Shown: in pieces, positions 33,867 to 42,302 of the stretch
Position numbering within the stretch: position 1 is the stretch's first letter
Layout of the letters: the number at the start of each line of letters is the position of its first letter
NCBI RefSeq assembly: GCF_003428335.1
Contig: NZ_CP031704.1
Location: 3,844,001-3,908,000, forward strand
Source of the DNA: Solimonas sp. K1W22B-7
GTDB lineage: Bacteria; Pseudomonadota; Gammaproteobacteria; Nevskiales; Nevskiaceae
DNA length: 64,000 bases
Direction of reading: 5' to 3'
Made by a program: the position numbers and the translations under genes
Notes under the pieces: model-generated
What the model saw: only the letters and a program-made list of their open reading frames with translations
Told to the model about the DNA's origin: nothing
Databases searched by the model: none

Positions 33867-35387
33867 TTGAAGAAAATCTTGAGGTACACGCTTGCCGCAG
33901 GACTCGCGGCGCTTGCCAGCGCCCTGCCTGCCCATGCCGGCGTGATCGGCGCACCCTTCAAAGCCCATGTGGCGCTGACCTTCAACGAAGGCCTTTACGA
34001 CGCCGTCGGTACCTGGAATGGCGAATCTTCCGTGCTCTGGGTGAGTAGTGACGGCAATACGCGGATGCGCCGCTTCAACGCCTCTGGCGTCGCCCTGGAC
34101 GCCGGCGACATCAATTTCGGAAACAATCCCTGGAACATCGACTTCGACCGCCTCGGCAACTACGTGACCGTCCGCAGTATCCCGGATGGCGACTCCAACG
34201 GCGTGTTCGCCACGGTCCGCAACCGCAGCGGTGTAGTCGTGGTGCCGGAGTTCCGCGTCAACCCCACGATTGCCGGCAGGCAGGACGGCAGTGCGCTGGC
34301 GGTCAGCCCTTCGGGGCAGTTTGCCGTCGCGTGGATGGATCAGACCAATGGCATCGTGACGCTGTTCGTGCGGGCCTACAACGCCAATGGCACCCCTGCC
34401 TCCCCGGCGATCTCGTTCAACACCGCCCCGGGCTTCGTCGGCGGCATCACCGACCTGGAGATGGATGCGGCCGGCAACTTCGTGATCGGCTGGATCAATT
34501 ACTCGCAGGCGACCAGTGCCGACTCCTACGTCCGTCGCTACAGCTTCGGCGGCATCGCGCAGACCTCGCATATCCTGGTCAGTGCCGGCACGGCCAATCT
34601 TCAGGATGGCCTGCGCCTGGGCATGAACGCACAGGGACAGTTCGCCGCCTGCTGGAACAGCTGGAACGTCGATGGCGACAGCTACAGCATCCATTACCAG
34701 CTGTTCACCGCCGCCGCGGCCAAGGTCGGCACCGAACAGCGCGCCAACGTCACGACGGCGGGCGCCCAGTACCAGTGCGATGTCGGCATGATGGACAACG
34801 GCAGCAGCCTGGTGATCTGGAACAACAACAACCGCGCCGCTGTGCCCAGCAGCATCCCGGATACCCGGCTGCGCCAGTACAACGCCAACGGAACGCCCTT
34901 CTCCGCCTCCGAGACGGTGCTGCCACCCGCAGCCGGCACCTTCGCCCTGGATCTGTCGCACGTCGGCGTCGATCCGGCGGGCAATGCCCTGATCGCCTGG
35001 ACCGGCCGCAGCACCACCGGTACCGACACCGACGTCTGGGTACAGCGCTTCCGCATGGACACCGCCCCGGCCACGACCGCGCTTGCCAGCGGGCAGACCG
35101 TGACCGGACTCTCCGGCGTAGCCGCCAGCTGGCGCTACTACCAGGTGAACATCCCCGCAGGCGCCGCCAGCATGACGGTCAGCAGCAACGGCCCGGGCGT
35201 CGCCAATCCGGAGCTGTACCTGCGCCTTGGCGCCCAGCCCACCACCAGCGCCTGGGACATCCGCCCGGCGATCGCGGGGCCCAACGAGACCATCATCGTC
35301 AACAACCCCCTGGTCGGCGAGTGGTACATCGGCATCTACGGCCAGACCGCCTACTCGGGCCTGAACCTGTCCTTCACGCGCAACTAG
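33867..35387 (+). CDS. Secreted protein with C-terminal PPC domain
   Basis: This 506-residue protein is read from TTG 33867, because GGAG lies 7 bases upstream and the next residues are a signal peptide (KKILRYTLAAGLAALASALP, cleaved after AHA). The middle is built of repeats of about 50 residues with the pattern DxxGNFVIGW, SGQFAVAWMD, GNALIAWTG, indicating a beta-propeller-like fold. Residues of about 405-506 form a bacterial pre-peptidase C-terminal (PPC) domain (WRYYQVNIPAGAASMTVSS, NPLVGEWYIGIYG), usually found on secreted proteases. No protease domain is present. A secreted carbohydrate- or surface-binding role is possible. Function unknown. Confidence 0.75.
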   Translation: MKKILRYTLAAGLAALASALPAHAGVIGAPFKAHVALTFNEGLYDAVGTWNGESSVLWVSSDGNTRMRRFNASGVALDAGDINFGNNPWNIDFDRLGNYVTVRSIPDGDSNGVFATVRNRSGVVVVPEFRVNPTIAGRQDGSALAVSPSGQFAVAWMDQTNGIVTLFVRAYNANGTPASPAISFNTAPGFVGGITDLEMDAAGNFVIGWINYSQATSADSYVRRYSFGGIAQTSHILVSAGTANLQDGLRLGMNAQGQFAACWNSWNVDGDSYSIHYQLFTAAAAKVGTEQRANVTTAGAQYQCDVGMMDNGSSLVIWNNNNRAAVPSSIPDTRLRQYNANGTPFSASETVLPPAAGTFALDLSHVGVDPAGNALIAWTGRSTTGTDTDVWVQRFRMDTAPATTALASGQTVTGLSGVAASWRYYQVNIPAGAASMTVSSNGPGVANPELYLRLGAQPTTSAWDIRPAIAGPNETIIVNNPLVGEWYIGIYGQTAYSGLNLSFTRN

Positions 35388-35393
35388 CGTCCA

Positions 35394-35431
35394 ACCCGCC
35401 CGCGGGCACATCGCCTGCGGGCGGGTTTTCC
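35394..35431 (+). terminator. Terminator of the PPC-domain gene
   Basis: AACCCGCCCGCGGGC (35394-35408) pairs with GCCTGCGGGCGGGTT (35414-35428) with one G-T wobble and a five-base loop. It is followed by a short T tract. Confidence 0.85.
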
Positions 35432-35453
35432 GGCCGCTGTCGTAAAATGCGCC

Positions 35454-35948
35454 ATGGACCCGGAAGTGATGCGCAGCAACGAACTGGCGGCAGGGGCGCT
35501 CGAGGCGTTGCTGTCGCCCTATGGCCTGCAGCTGCAATGGCTGGATGCCGGCACGCCGATCCCCGGCAGCTACTGGGGCGAGACCGAGGCCGGGCTGGTC
35601 GGCGACAGGCTTTACCTGCGGCCCGACACGCCGGTGCATTCGGCACTGCACGAGGCCTGTCACTACATCTGCGTGGATGCCTCGCGACGCGCGACGCTGC
35701 ACACCGACGCCAATGGCTGCGACACCGAGGAAATGGGCGTCTGCTACCTGCAGGCCCTGCTGGCCGAGCAGCTGCGCGGCTACTCGCGTGCGCGCCTGTT
35801 CGCCGACATGGACGCCTGGGGCTACAACTTCGTGCTGGGCAGCGCCGCCGCCTGGTTCGAGGGCGACAGCGCCGACGCCCTGGCCTTTCTCCAGCAATAT
35901 GGGCTGGTGGCCTCGACCGGGCGACCCGGCGGACGGTGCCGGGCTTGA
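35454..35948 (+). CDS. Small HExxH putative metallopeptidase
   Basis: This 164-residue protein has no signal peptide. It carries HEACH at residues 66-70 in PVHSALHEACHYICVDASRR, an HExxH zinc-binding motif, with Glu82/Glu83 (DTEEMGVCYLQALL) suitably placed as a third ligand. The helix after it (LLAEQLRGYSRARLFADMDA) completes a minimal gluzincin-like core. I do not recognise a characterised family. Similar short conserved proteins occur in gammaproteobacteria without assigned function. A cytosolic metal-dependent peptidase is inferred, or a degenerate one. It is followed by the TPR/NTF2 gene after 103 bases. Confidence 0.65.
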   Translation: MDPEVMRSNELAAGALEALLSPYGLQLQWLDAGTPIPGSYWGETEAGLVGDRLYLRPDTPVHSALHEACHYICVDASRRATLHTDANGCDTEEMGVCYLQALLAEQLRGYSRARLFADMDAWGYNFVLGSAAAWFEGDSADALAFLQQYGLVASTGRPGGRCRA

Positions 35949-36051
35949 GGCACGGACGGCGACACCGTCCTGCAACAAGACTGCGCTAGCGTGGTCCTTT
36001 GGTGCGCCTTGCGGCCGCCGAACCTTCAGCCGTCTCCGCCAGTCCGCCCCG

Positions 36052-37989
36052 ATGAAACTCAAGTTTGCCGCCATAGCCCTGGGCCTCGCCCTGTCCACCA
36101 CCGCCTCGGCCACGGTCGTCACCGACGCCCGCCAGCTGCTCGCCTCCGGCGATGCCGGCATCGCCCTGGTGCAGCTGGACGCCTGGCTAGCCGAGCATCC
36201 CAAAGATGCCGAAGCGCGCTTCATGCGCGCCATGGCCCTGTCGCGGCTCGACCGCAAGCCCGAGGCGATCCGCGCCTTCACCGAGCTGATCAAGGACGTG
36301 CCGCAGTACCCGGAGCCCTACAACAACCTCGGCGTGCTGCTGGCCGGCATGGGCGACTACGCCAAGGCGCGAACCGCCTTCGAGAGCGCCATAGCAAAAA
36401 ACCCGCAATACACGGCGGCGCTGCAGAACCTGGAAAATGTCAATGTGGCGATGGCAATGCAGGCCGATCAGCAGGTGCTGGCCAAGGACCCGGCCAACTC
36501 CATAGCCCAGGCCAAGGTCGACCTGCTGCGCAGCGGGCACGGCGCCGCACCGCAGCCCGCCCCCGCAGCCGTAGCCGCGCAACCGGCCCTGGCATCCGCT
36601 GCCGCAACAGCCACAGCTGCTCCGGTCGAGGGCGCCAAGGCCGCGCCGCCTGTACCTGCCGCCTCTCCGGCGCCAGCAGCGAACGCCGAAGTCGGGGCGG
36701 CTGCCAAGGCCGTCGCCTCTGTGCTGCGCGACTGGGCGGATGCCTGGATCAAGCAGGACGTCAAACGCTTTTTCGACCACTACGCCAAGAACTTCGTCCC
36801 CGCAGGGGGGGGCTCGGCCGTGCAGTGGCTGGAGGATCGTCGCCACAAGATCCTGGCACCCAAGAAGATCGACTTGAGGATCGAGGACCTCAAAATCACG
36901 ATGACGGGAACACGGCAGGCCCGTATCAGCTTCCGGGAGCTGTATCGGTCCAACCTTTCCTCGAAGGGCCGGACACGCACCATGGAAATGAGCAACGTCG
37001 ACGGCAACTGGATGATTTCTTCAGAGCATGTTTCGAAGGAAACGGCTCTTTCCAGGTCGGAGCTCGCGTCGCTGACGCCTGCCGCTACCCCTGTGGAAAG
37101 CCCGAAGCCCGCAGGTGTTGCATCGGCAAATGCTGCCGCCAATCAGGCCGGAGACGCGATCACGGCCACACTGGAAGATTGGGCCGATGCCTGGACCAAG
37201 CAGGACGTGAAACGCTTCCTCGGCCATTACGCCAACGATTTCACCCCCGCGAACGGTATCCCAGCGCAGCAGTGGCGCGAGGACCGTCGTCGGAAAATCC
37301 TGGCCCCCAAGAAAATCGACCTGAAGATCGAGGACCTGAAGCTGTCGATGTCCGGTGCAGAGCAGGTGCGCATCAGTTTCCATGAGGTCTACCGCTCCAA
37401 TCTGTCGACAAGGGTTCGCAATCGGACCATGGAGCTGCGAAACAGCGGCGACAGTTGGAAGATCGTCTCCGAGAAAGTCGAGGGTGAGATCGTTCAGGCG
37501 CCTTCGGATGATTTGCCGGGCACTTCTCCGTCCGTGGAGGGCGCCACGACGGCCGCCACCGCGCCAACGAAGGCGGAAGCCGCAGCAGCGGCCGACTCGA
37601 TTACCGCTTCCGTACGCGACTGGGCCGATGCCTGGACCAAGCAGGACGTGCAGCGTTTCCTCAACCACTATTCCGAGAGCTTCACTCCGCCGGATGGATT
37701 GTCGCTGGAGCAATGGCGGGCGCAGCGCCGCAGCAGTATCGCCCGCGCCAAGAAGATCAACCTGACGATCGAAGACGTCAAACTGGCAATGCTCGATGAG
37801 CGGCATGCGCGCGTCAGTTTCCGGCAAACCTACCAGTCCGACCTGCTGTCGGATGTTCTGATCAGGACACTGGACTTGCGCAATGTCGATAGCCGTTGGC
37901 TGATCGAGTCTGAGAAAAAAGCCAAGCCTTCTCAGTCCAAGCAGGTACCTGGGGACACGGCCGGAAAGCGAACCGCTGCCAACCCCTGA
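36052..37989 (+). CDS. Exported TPR protein with three tandem NTF2-like modules
   Basis: This 645-residue protein has a signal peptide (MKLKFAAIALGLALSTTASA), TPR repeats over about residues 25-150 (AIALVQLDAWLAEHPKDAEA, PEPYNNLGVLLAGMGDYAKA) and an Ala/Pro-rich linker. Three NTF2-like domains follow. Each opens DWADAWxKQDV (residues about 227, 376 and 523) and contains APKKIDLRIEDLK or AKKINLTIEDVK, then ARISF and a closing W-x-I-x-SE. This domain type is found at the C-terminus of Cds6-like periplasmic proteins. Modules 1 and 2 are closest to each other, and module 3 is closest to the single module of the next gene. A periplasmic envelope or scaffold role is inferred. Confidence 0.8.
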   Translation: MKLKFAAIALGLALSTTASATVVTDARQLLASGDAGIALVQLDAWLAEHPKDAEARFMRAMALSRLDRKPEAIRAFTELIKDVPQYPEPYNNLGVLLAGMGDYAKARTAFESAIAKNPQYTAALQNLENVNVAMAMQADQQVLAKDPANSIAQAKVDLLRSGHGAAPQPAPAAVAAQPALASAAATATAAPVEGAKAAPPVPAASPAPAANAEVGAAAKAVASVLRDWADAWIKQDVKRFFDHYAKNFVPAGGGSAVQWLEDRRHKILAPKKIDLRIEDLKITMTGTRQARISFRELYRSNLSSKGRTRTMEMSNVDGNWMISSEHVSKETALSRSELASLTPAATPVESPKPAGVASANAAANQAGDAITATLEDWADAWTKQDVKRFLGHYANDFTPANGIPAQQWREDRRRKILAPKKIDLKIEDLKLSMSGAEQVRISFHEVYRSNLSTRVRNRTMELRNSGDSWKIVSEKVEGEIVQAPSDDLPGTSPSVEGATTAATAPTKAEAAAAADSITASVRDWADAWTKQDVQRFLNHYSESFTPPDGLSLEQWRAQRRSSIARAKKINLTIEDVKLAMLDERHARVSFRQTYQSDLLSDVLIRTLDLRNVDSRWLIESEKKAKPSQSKQVPGDTAGKRTAANP

Positions 37990-38271
37990 TCGGGGCACCG
38001 CTCGGTCTCCGTCGCAGGAGGTGCCGGCCTGCTCGTCTGCCGCCAATCACGTGGTCACGGGCGGAGATCGGCTGCGACAGTGCTCTCCTGCGCTTTCAGA
38101 CGCCGCCGTGGTGCATGGCCGGCCAGTCAAAAGGACGCTGCCGCGGCTGAGCGCAGCCGCAGCGCGACACGATCCTGCAATACGCCTGCCTTATCGTGAC
38201 CGGTCGACGGCGTTCCGCGAGTTGCGGCGGGCGCCCGGCGCTTTTTCCATCGCTCCCGCCAGATCGTCCCG
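37990..38271 (+). other. Spacer carrying a duplicated leader sequence
   Basis: The 282 bases between the TPR paralogues hold no gene I can support. The last 110 or so resemble the leader of the first paralogue. CGACACGATCCTGCAATACG (about 38166) parallels CGACACCGTCCTGCAACAAG (about 35959), and GCCAGATCGTCCCGATGAAA (about 38257) parallels CCAGTCCGCCCCGATGAAA (about 36039). The duplication therefore included upstream sequence. Confidence 0.6.
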
Positions 38272-39240
38272 ATGAAATTCAAGCTCGCTGCCGTCTTCCT
38301 GGGCATTGCCCTCAGTTCATCCGCAGGGGCGGCGACCGTCGTCCAGGACGCCCGGCAGCTGATCGCCTCCGGCGACGCGGGCATCGCCCTGGTGCAGCTC
38401 GATACCTGGCTTGCGGGCAACCCGAAGGATGCCGAGGCGCGCTTCATGCGCGCCATGGCGCTGTCGCGGCTCGACCGCAAGCCCGAGGCGATCCGCGCCT
38501 TCACCGACCTGATCAAGGACCAGCCGCGCTACCCGGAGCCCTACAACAACCTCGGCGTATTGCTGGCCGGCATGGGCGACTACGCCAAGGCGCGCACCGC
38601 CTTCGAAACCGCCCTGTCGAAGAATCCGCAGTACAGCTCGGCGCAGCAGAACCTCGCCGACGTCAACCTGGCGCTGGCCGGCGAGGCCTACCAGAAGCTG
38701 CTGGCGATGGACCCGGGCAATACCGTCGCGCAGGCCAAGCTGGAACTGTTGCGCAGCCTGCAGGGTAGCGCGCCGGCGAGCCCGGTTGCCGCCGCCACTC
38801 CCGCCGCCGCCACGGAGCCCGCCGCCGCCGAGGCGAGCGCATCTCCCGCAGCGACGCCGCCCGTGGCCGCGCCCTCGCAGGCCGATCTCCAGGCCGCGGG
38901 CAAGGACGTGGCGGCTTCCGTGCGCGACTGGGCCGACGCCTGGATCAAGCAGGACGTGAAGCGCCACCTGGGCCACTACGCCGGGGATTTCACGCCGCCG
39001 GGCGGCATGCCCCTGACGAAGTGGATCGAACAGCGCCGCTCCAGCATGGTCAAGCCCAAGAAGATCAACCTGAAGATCGAAGAGGTGAAGCTGGCCATGC
39101 TCAACGAACAGCAGGCGCGCATCAGCTTCCGCCAGAGCTATCAGTCCGACCTGTCCAAGGAGGTCGTGATCAAGACCCTGGACATGCGCAAGATCGCGGG
39201 CAGCTGGATGATCGCCGCCGAGCGCAACACGAACCCCTGA
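38272..39240 (+). CDS. Exported TPR protein with one NTF2-like module (paralogue)
   Basis: This 322-residue paralogue of the preceding gene has the same signal peptide type (MKFKLAAVFLGIALSSSAGA) and a nearly identical TPR region (DAEARFMRAMALSRLDRKPE is shared exactly). After an Ala/Pro linker comes one NTF2-like module (DWADAWIKQDVKRHLGHYAG, PKKINLKIEEVKLAMLNEQQ). That module best matches module 3 of the neighbour. This is probably the ancestral one-module form. It is predicted to be periplasmic. It ends at a strong bidirectional terminator facing the curli operon. Confidence 0.8.
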   Translation: MKFKLAAVFLGIALSSSAGAATVVQDARQLIASGDAGIALVQLDTWLAGNPKDAEARFMRAMALSRLDRKPEAIRAFTDLIKDQPRYPEPYNNLGVLLAGMGDYAKARTAFETALSKNPQYSSAQQNLADVNLALAGEAYQKLLAMDPGNTVAQAKLELLRSLQGSAPASPVAAATPAAATEPAAAEASASPAATPPVAAPSQADLQAAGKDVAASVRDWADAWIKQDVKRHLGHYAGDFTPPGGMPLTKWIEQRRSSMVKPKKINLKIEEVKLAMLNEQQARISFRQSYQSDLSKEVVIKTLDMRKIAGSWMIAAERNTNP

Positions 39241-39254
39241 AGTACGCCGTGACA

Positions 39255-39302
39255 AACGGCAAGGCCGCTGGGCAGGAGAAGCTGCCCAGCGGCCTTGCCG
39301 TT
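39255..39302. terminator. Strong bidirectional terminator, 21-base stem
   Basis: The left arm 39255-39275 (begins AACGGCAAGGCCGCTGGGC) and right arm 39282-39302 are perfectly complementary around a 6-base loop. It separates the TPR paralogue (+) from the end of the curli operon (-). Confidence 0.85.
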
Positions 39303-39315
39303 ACAACGGGATCGG

Positions 39316-40392
39316 TCAGCAGCCGCCGTCGGCGAGCGCGCTTTCGAATTCTTCGGCGGACACGGTCTGCGCCGCGCCATCGCCGATACGGATATCGACC
39401 CCGCCGTCTTCCCTGAACTTCAGGCGGGCGCTCACGTTCAAGGAACTCAGTACGATTTCGCCGGCGACAATCCCGGCGTCGCCCTGCAAGGGCGACCGGG
39501 TTTCGACTTCCAGTTCCCCGCCGACGCAGCCCTGCCGCGTGGACGTGAACGTCAGGGGGCCTTCGATGCGAACGCCGCCCTCCTCGTCGCGCTTCAGGGA
39601 AAACGAGCGGGCCGGTGTGCCGAGCCTGGCTTGCAGCGTTTGCGTCGCGGCCGCGCCGCGTCTCTCGGCGAAGCTCAGCGACAGGTTGCGGAAACGGCTT
39701 TCGATGTACGCCTCGACGACCTCGCCCTCTTCGTCGAAGCGCAGGATATCGCCGTTCTCGATCACGCCGGAGGCGGTGTAGCGGGAACGGCCGACCGGCG
39801 TCCCGGATTCGTCCAGTTCATCGAACCGTACCGAATAGGGGCGACTGTCGCGGCCCAGCACCACCCAGGCATAGCTGTCCGCCTGGTCGTCGAGCCCCGA
39901 GCCGGTTTCCAGGAACCCGTCGCGCGTCAGGTTTCCGCTCGAAAAGTCACTGGCGGCATATTCCTCCTGGCAATCGGCGAACAGGGTTTCCGCGCCACTG
40001 CCGTCGACCGGCAACTCTGCGCCGGCCGTTCCGCGAAACAGCGTGAAGTTGCGGACTCCCGTCGTGTCGCGATCGACGCGCTTGCCGTTGAGGTCGCATT
40101 CGCTGACCTCCGGCTCGCTCCGCGCCATGGCCTTGGCGGTGCTGCGCGCCGAGACCCGCGGCTCCGGAAAGGGAACCAGATCGCCGGAGCTGGGATCCAG
40201 CACCGCATGAAGACCCAGGACCACGCTGGCGGCGCGCAGTGCATCGTCGCGCGTGGCCACGGGGCCCGCCGCCGGAGCATCGTCTCCTCCACCGCAGCCC
40301 GCGACGATGGCGACTGCGGTGCAGGCCGCCAGGCGCAGCATCCGCACCGGACCGCCGGACCGCAGGATTCCCGCTCGCTGGATATCCGCCAT
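39316..40392 (-). CDS. Putative lipoprotein at the end of the curli operon
   Basis: This 358-residue protein is read from ATG 40390-40392, 14 bases after the curlin stop. ATG 40339-40341 would give 341 residues. Both lead into a lipobox (TAVAIVAGCGGGDD). The mature protein is beta-rich and charged, with text such as SECDLNGKRVDRDTTGVRNF, LFADCQEEYAASDFSSG and VIENGDILRFDEEGEVVEAY, and ends GGC. Six or more cysteines could form disulfides. I recognise no family. Its position suggests a curli-associated outer-membrane protein, but that is inference. Confidence 0.7.
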   Translation of the reverse strand: MADIQRAGILRSGGPVRMLRLAACTAVAIVAGCGGGDDAPAAGPVATRDDALRAASVVLGLHAVLDPSSGDLVPFPEPRVSARSTAKAMARSEPEVSECDLNGKRVDRDTTGVRNFTLFRGTAGAELPVDGSGAETLFADCQEEYAASDFSSGNLTRDGFLETGSGLDDQADSYAWVVLGRDSRPYSVRFDELDESGTPVGRSRYTASGVIENGDILRFDEEGEVVEAYIESRFRNLSLSFAERRGAAATQTLQARLGTPARSFSLKRDEEGGVRIEGPLTFTSTRQGCVGGELEVETRSPLQGDAGIVAGEIVLSSLNVSARLKFREDGGVDIRIGDGAAQTVSAEEFESALADGGC

Positions 40393-40406
40393 TGCCGTCG
40401 CGGCCT

Positions 40407-41111
40407 TCAATACTGCGCGCAATAGGCAGCGCTGCCGCTGCACAGCGTCATCGCCGTCTGGCCCGCACCGTCGAGCACGATGGGACCGAAGTTCGAGGTG
40501 TAGCCCGGCTCGACGTGGGCTGCCACCGACAACTCGTTGACCGAGGCTCCCGAACCACCGGGGTTGGTCTGCGTGATGGTCAGGTCGGTGTCGCCGTACT
40601 GGTTGACCAGTGCGTTGTTGTAGCCGTCCAGCTGCTGCAGCGTCAGGATGTTGCGGTCGTTGTACTGGTTGACCTGCGCCAGGTTGCCGCTGCCTTCCTG
40701 CAGCATCCGGGCGATGTTGTCGTTGCCGAGCTGGTCCAGCAAAGTGACCTGGTTCTGGCTGCCGCTCTGCGTCAGCAGGGCGAAGTTGCCGTTGCCGGTC
40801 TGGCCGATGCGGGCCTGGTTGTCGTCGCCGAAACCCTGGAACACCGCGACGATGTTCTGGACGCCACCCTGCTGCTCGATCTCGGCGCGGTTGCCGCTGC
40901 CCTCCACCTGGTTGATCAGTGCCAGCGTGATGCTGGGCGACTGGCTCAACAGGAAGGATTCCAGGTCCCGCGGCTCCGGCGGATCGACCTGGATCGGCGC
41001 GTTGTCGATGAACTGGTTGCGCGCCGCGAGAATCTCGGCGAACGGGTCGGCCTGTGCCGCGCCCGTGGCAGCCAGCAATGCCAGTCCCGCCAGGATCCTG
41101 TGCGCATTCAT
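40407..41111 (-). CDS. Curlin-repeat protein (CsgB/CsgA-like)
   Basis: This 234-residue protein follows a GAGAGGAG ribosome binding site, with a signal peptide cleaved after AQA. Residues of about 65-190 contain curlin repeats of the form Q-x(2)-G-x-x-N-x-A-x-x-x-Q, including QVEGSGNRAEIEQQGG, DDNQARIGQTGNGNFALLTQ, QNQVTLLDQLGNDNIARMLQ and GNLAQVNQYNDRNILTLQQL. These build a beta-solenoid amyloid subunit. The non-repetitive N- and C-terminal flanks suggest a nucleator (CsgB) rather than the main fibre subunit, but the sequence cannot settle this. It is secreted through the CsgG encoded 20 bases upstream. Confidence 0.85.
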   Translation of the reverse strand: MNAHRILAGLALLAATGAAQADPFAEILAARNQFIDNAPIQVDPPEPRDLESFLLSQSPSITLALINQVEGSGNRAEIEQQGGVQNIVAVFQGFGDDNQARIGQTGNGNFALLTQSGSQNQVTLLDQLGNDNIARMLQEGSGNLAQVNQYNDRNILTLQQLDGYNNALVNQYGDTDLTITQTNPGGSGASVNELSVAAHVEPGYTSNFGPIVLDGAGQTAMTLCSGSAAYCAQY

Positions 41112-41131
41112 GTGGCGACTCCTCTCGGGCT

Positions 41132-42286
41132 TCATTCGCGTCCGGCGTCGACGAAACTGTCCTGCGGCCGTGACGGCCTGGCGGCCGGCTGCGCCGCCGC
41201 TGCGGGACTGGCGTCACCCTTGCGCTTGCGCACGATCGCGCCGATCGCCTCGTCGGCGCTGGCTGCCTTCGGCACCGGTGCCACGACCGGTTCGACCCTG
41301 GGCGCGATTGCCACCGGCGCAGCGGCCGGCACGGCGGCGCGGGGCTCCGGCTTCGGCTCCGGCAGCTTCATCGGCATGTCCAGGTCGGAACCCAGGAAGC
41401 TCGGCACTTCCGGCGCGGGGGCCTTCTGCAGCGCCGCAACGTCGCGGTTGCGCAGCTTGGCGTAGACGCTCTGGATCACCGGGTTCTGGATATCCCCGGG
41501 GTTGGCCAGGACCCAGGATTTCTTCATGATGCCGTCGACCACCAGCGAGATCACCGCGGCCTCGATCGCTTCCTGGATCGCCAGCTGTACCGGCTCGTTG
41601 CTGGTGTAGCCGGCTTCCATCTCCAGCAATTCCTTGTAGGCGACGAAGCGGTAGACGCCCGGCTGGATCAGGGTGGAGTAGATCGTCTTGGTGGTGCTGA
41701 CGCTGTGCAGCACGCGGCCATTGCTGGTGTCGATGGCACGCAGGTTCACCGTCACCTGGTCCTTGCGGAACTGGTGCGAGGCGCCGATGCCGAGATACTT
41801 GACGCCGATGCCGCCGGTGGCGACGTTGAAGTCATAGCCGATCACCGAACCCTGGATGATCAGGTTGGCCGGCACCAGCGTCGGCAGCCCGCCGTTGCCG
41901 TTGCCCGCCGGGGGGGTCGACTCGCCGGACTTGATGATCTTGCGCTCGGTGAGCAGGTCGTTGAGACCTTCGCGCTCGACCGGGGCGAACCAGCCGGAGT
42001 CGGCCAGTGCCTGGATCAGGTAAGCGGCACCGCCCTGCGAAACGGCGGTGGAGAAAGAACTGTCGGGGGCCTGCTTGTACTGGCCGGTCTGGTCGCGAAA
42101 GCCGTACACCGCCACGCTGATCGGTCCCTTCGGCTGCGGCAGATGGCGCAGCTCGTCGGTCTTCTGCGTACGCGGCGCAACGTCCGCCGCAAGCTTGGTG
42201 CCTTCCGGCGCCTTGCTGAGATAGGCGGCACAGCCACTGGTCGCGCCGAGCGCGACAAGGGCCAGAATCTGGAGAATTCGTTTCAT
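41132..42286 (-). CDS. csgG: Curli secretion channel CsgG with C-terminal extension
   Basis: This 384-residue lipoprotein (lipobox ATSGC) forms the nonameric outer-membrane channel for curli subunits. Landmarks are HLPQPKGPISVAVYGFRDQT, GLNDLLTERKIIKSGE, LIIQGSVIGYDFNVATGGIG and EAGYTSNEPVQLAIQEAIEA. The constriction loop reads QAPDSSFSTAV. Aligned to E. coli, Tyr51, Asn55 and Phe56 become Ala73, Ser77 and Phe78. E. coli CsgG is 277 residues, whereas this one has an additional Pro/Ala/Lys-rich periplasmic tail of about 100 residues. It is preceded by a hairpin that may lower its expression relative to the upstream curlin. Confidence 0.95.
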   Translation of the reverse strand: MKRILQILALVALGATSGCAAYLSKAPEGTKLAADVAPRTQKTDELRHLPQPKGPISVAVYGFRDQTGQYKQAPDSSFSTAVSQGGAAYLIQALADSGWFAPVEREGLNDLLTERKIIKSGESTPPAGNGNGGLPTLVPANLIIQGSVIGYDFNVATGGIGVKYLGIGASHQFRKDQVTVNLRAIDTSNGRVLHSVSTTKTIYSTLIQPGVYRFVAYKELLEMEAGYTSNEPVQLAIQEAIEAAVISLVVDGIMKKSWVLANPGDIQNPVIQSVYAKLRNRDVAALQKAPAPEVPSFLGSDLDMPMKLPEPKPEPRAAVPAAAPVAIAPRVEPVVAPVPKAASADEAIGAIVRKRKGDASPAAAAQPAARPSRPQDSFVDAGRE

Positions 42287-42302
42287 TGGCTTTGAGACAT
42301 GT

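Noticed and set aside
40393-41217. N-terminal extension of the curli-operon lipoprotein to a protein of more than 600 residues
   Set aside because: The extension overlaps the curlin gene in another frame and is low-complexity. A start at 40392 or 40341 gives a lipoprotein signal.
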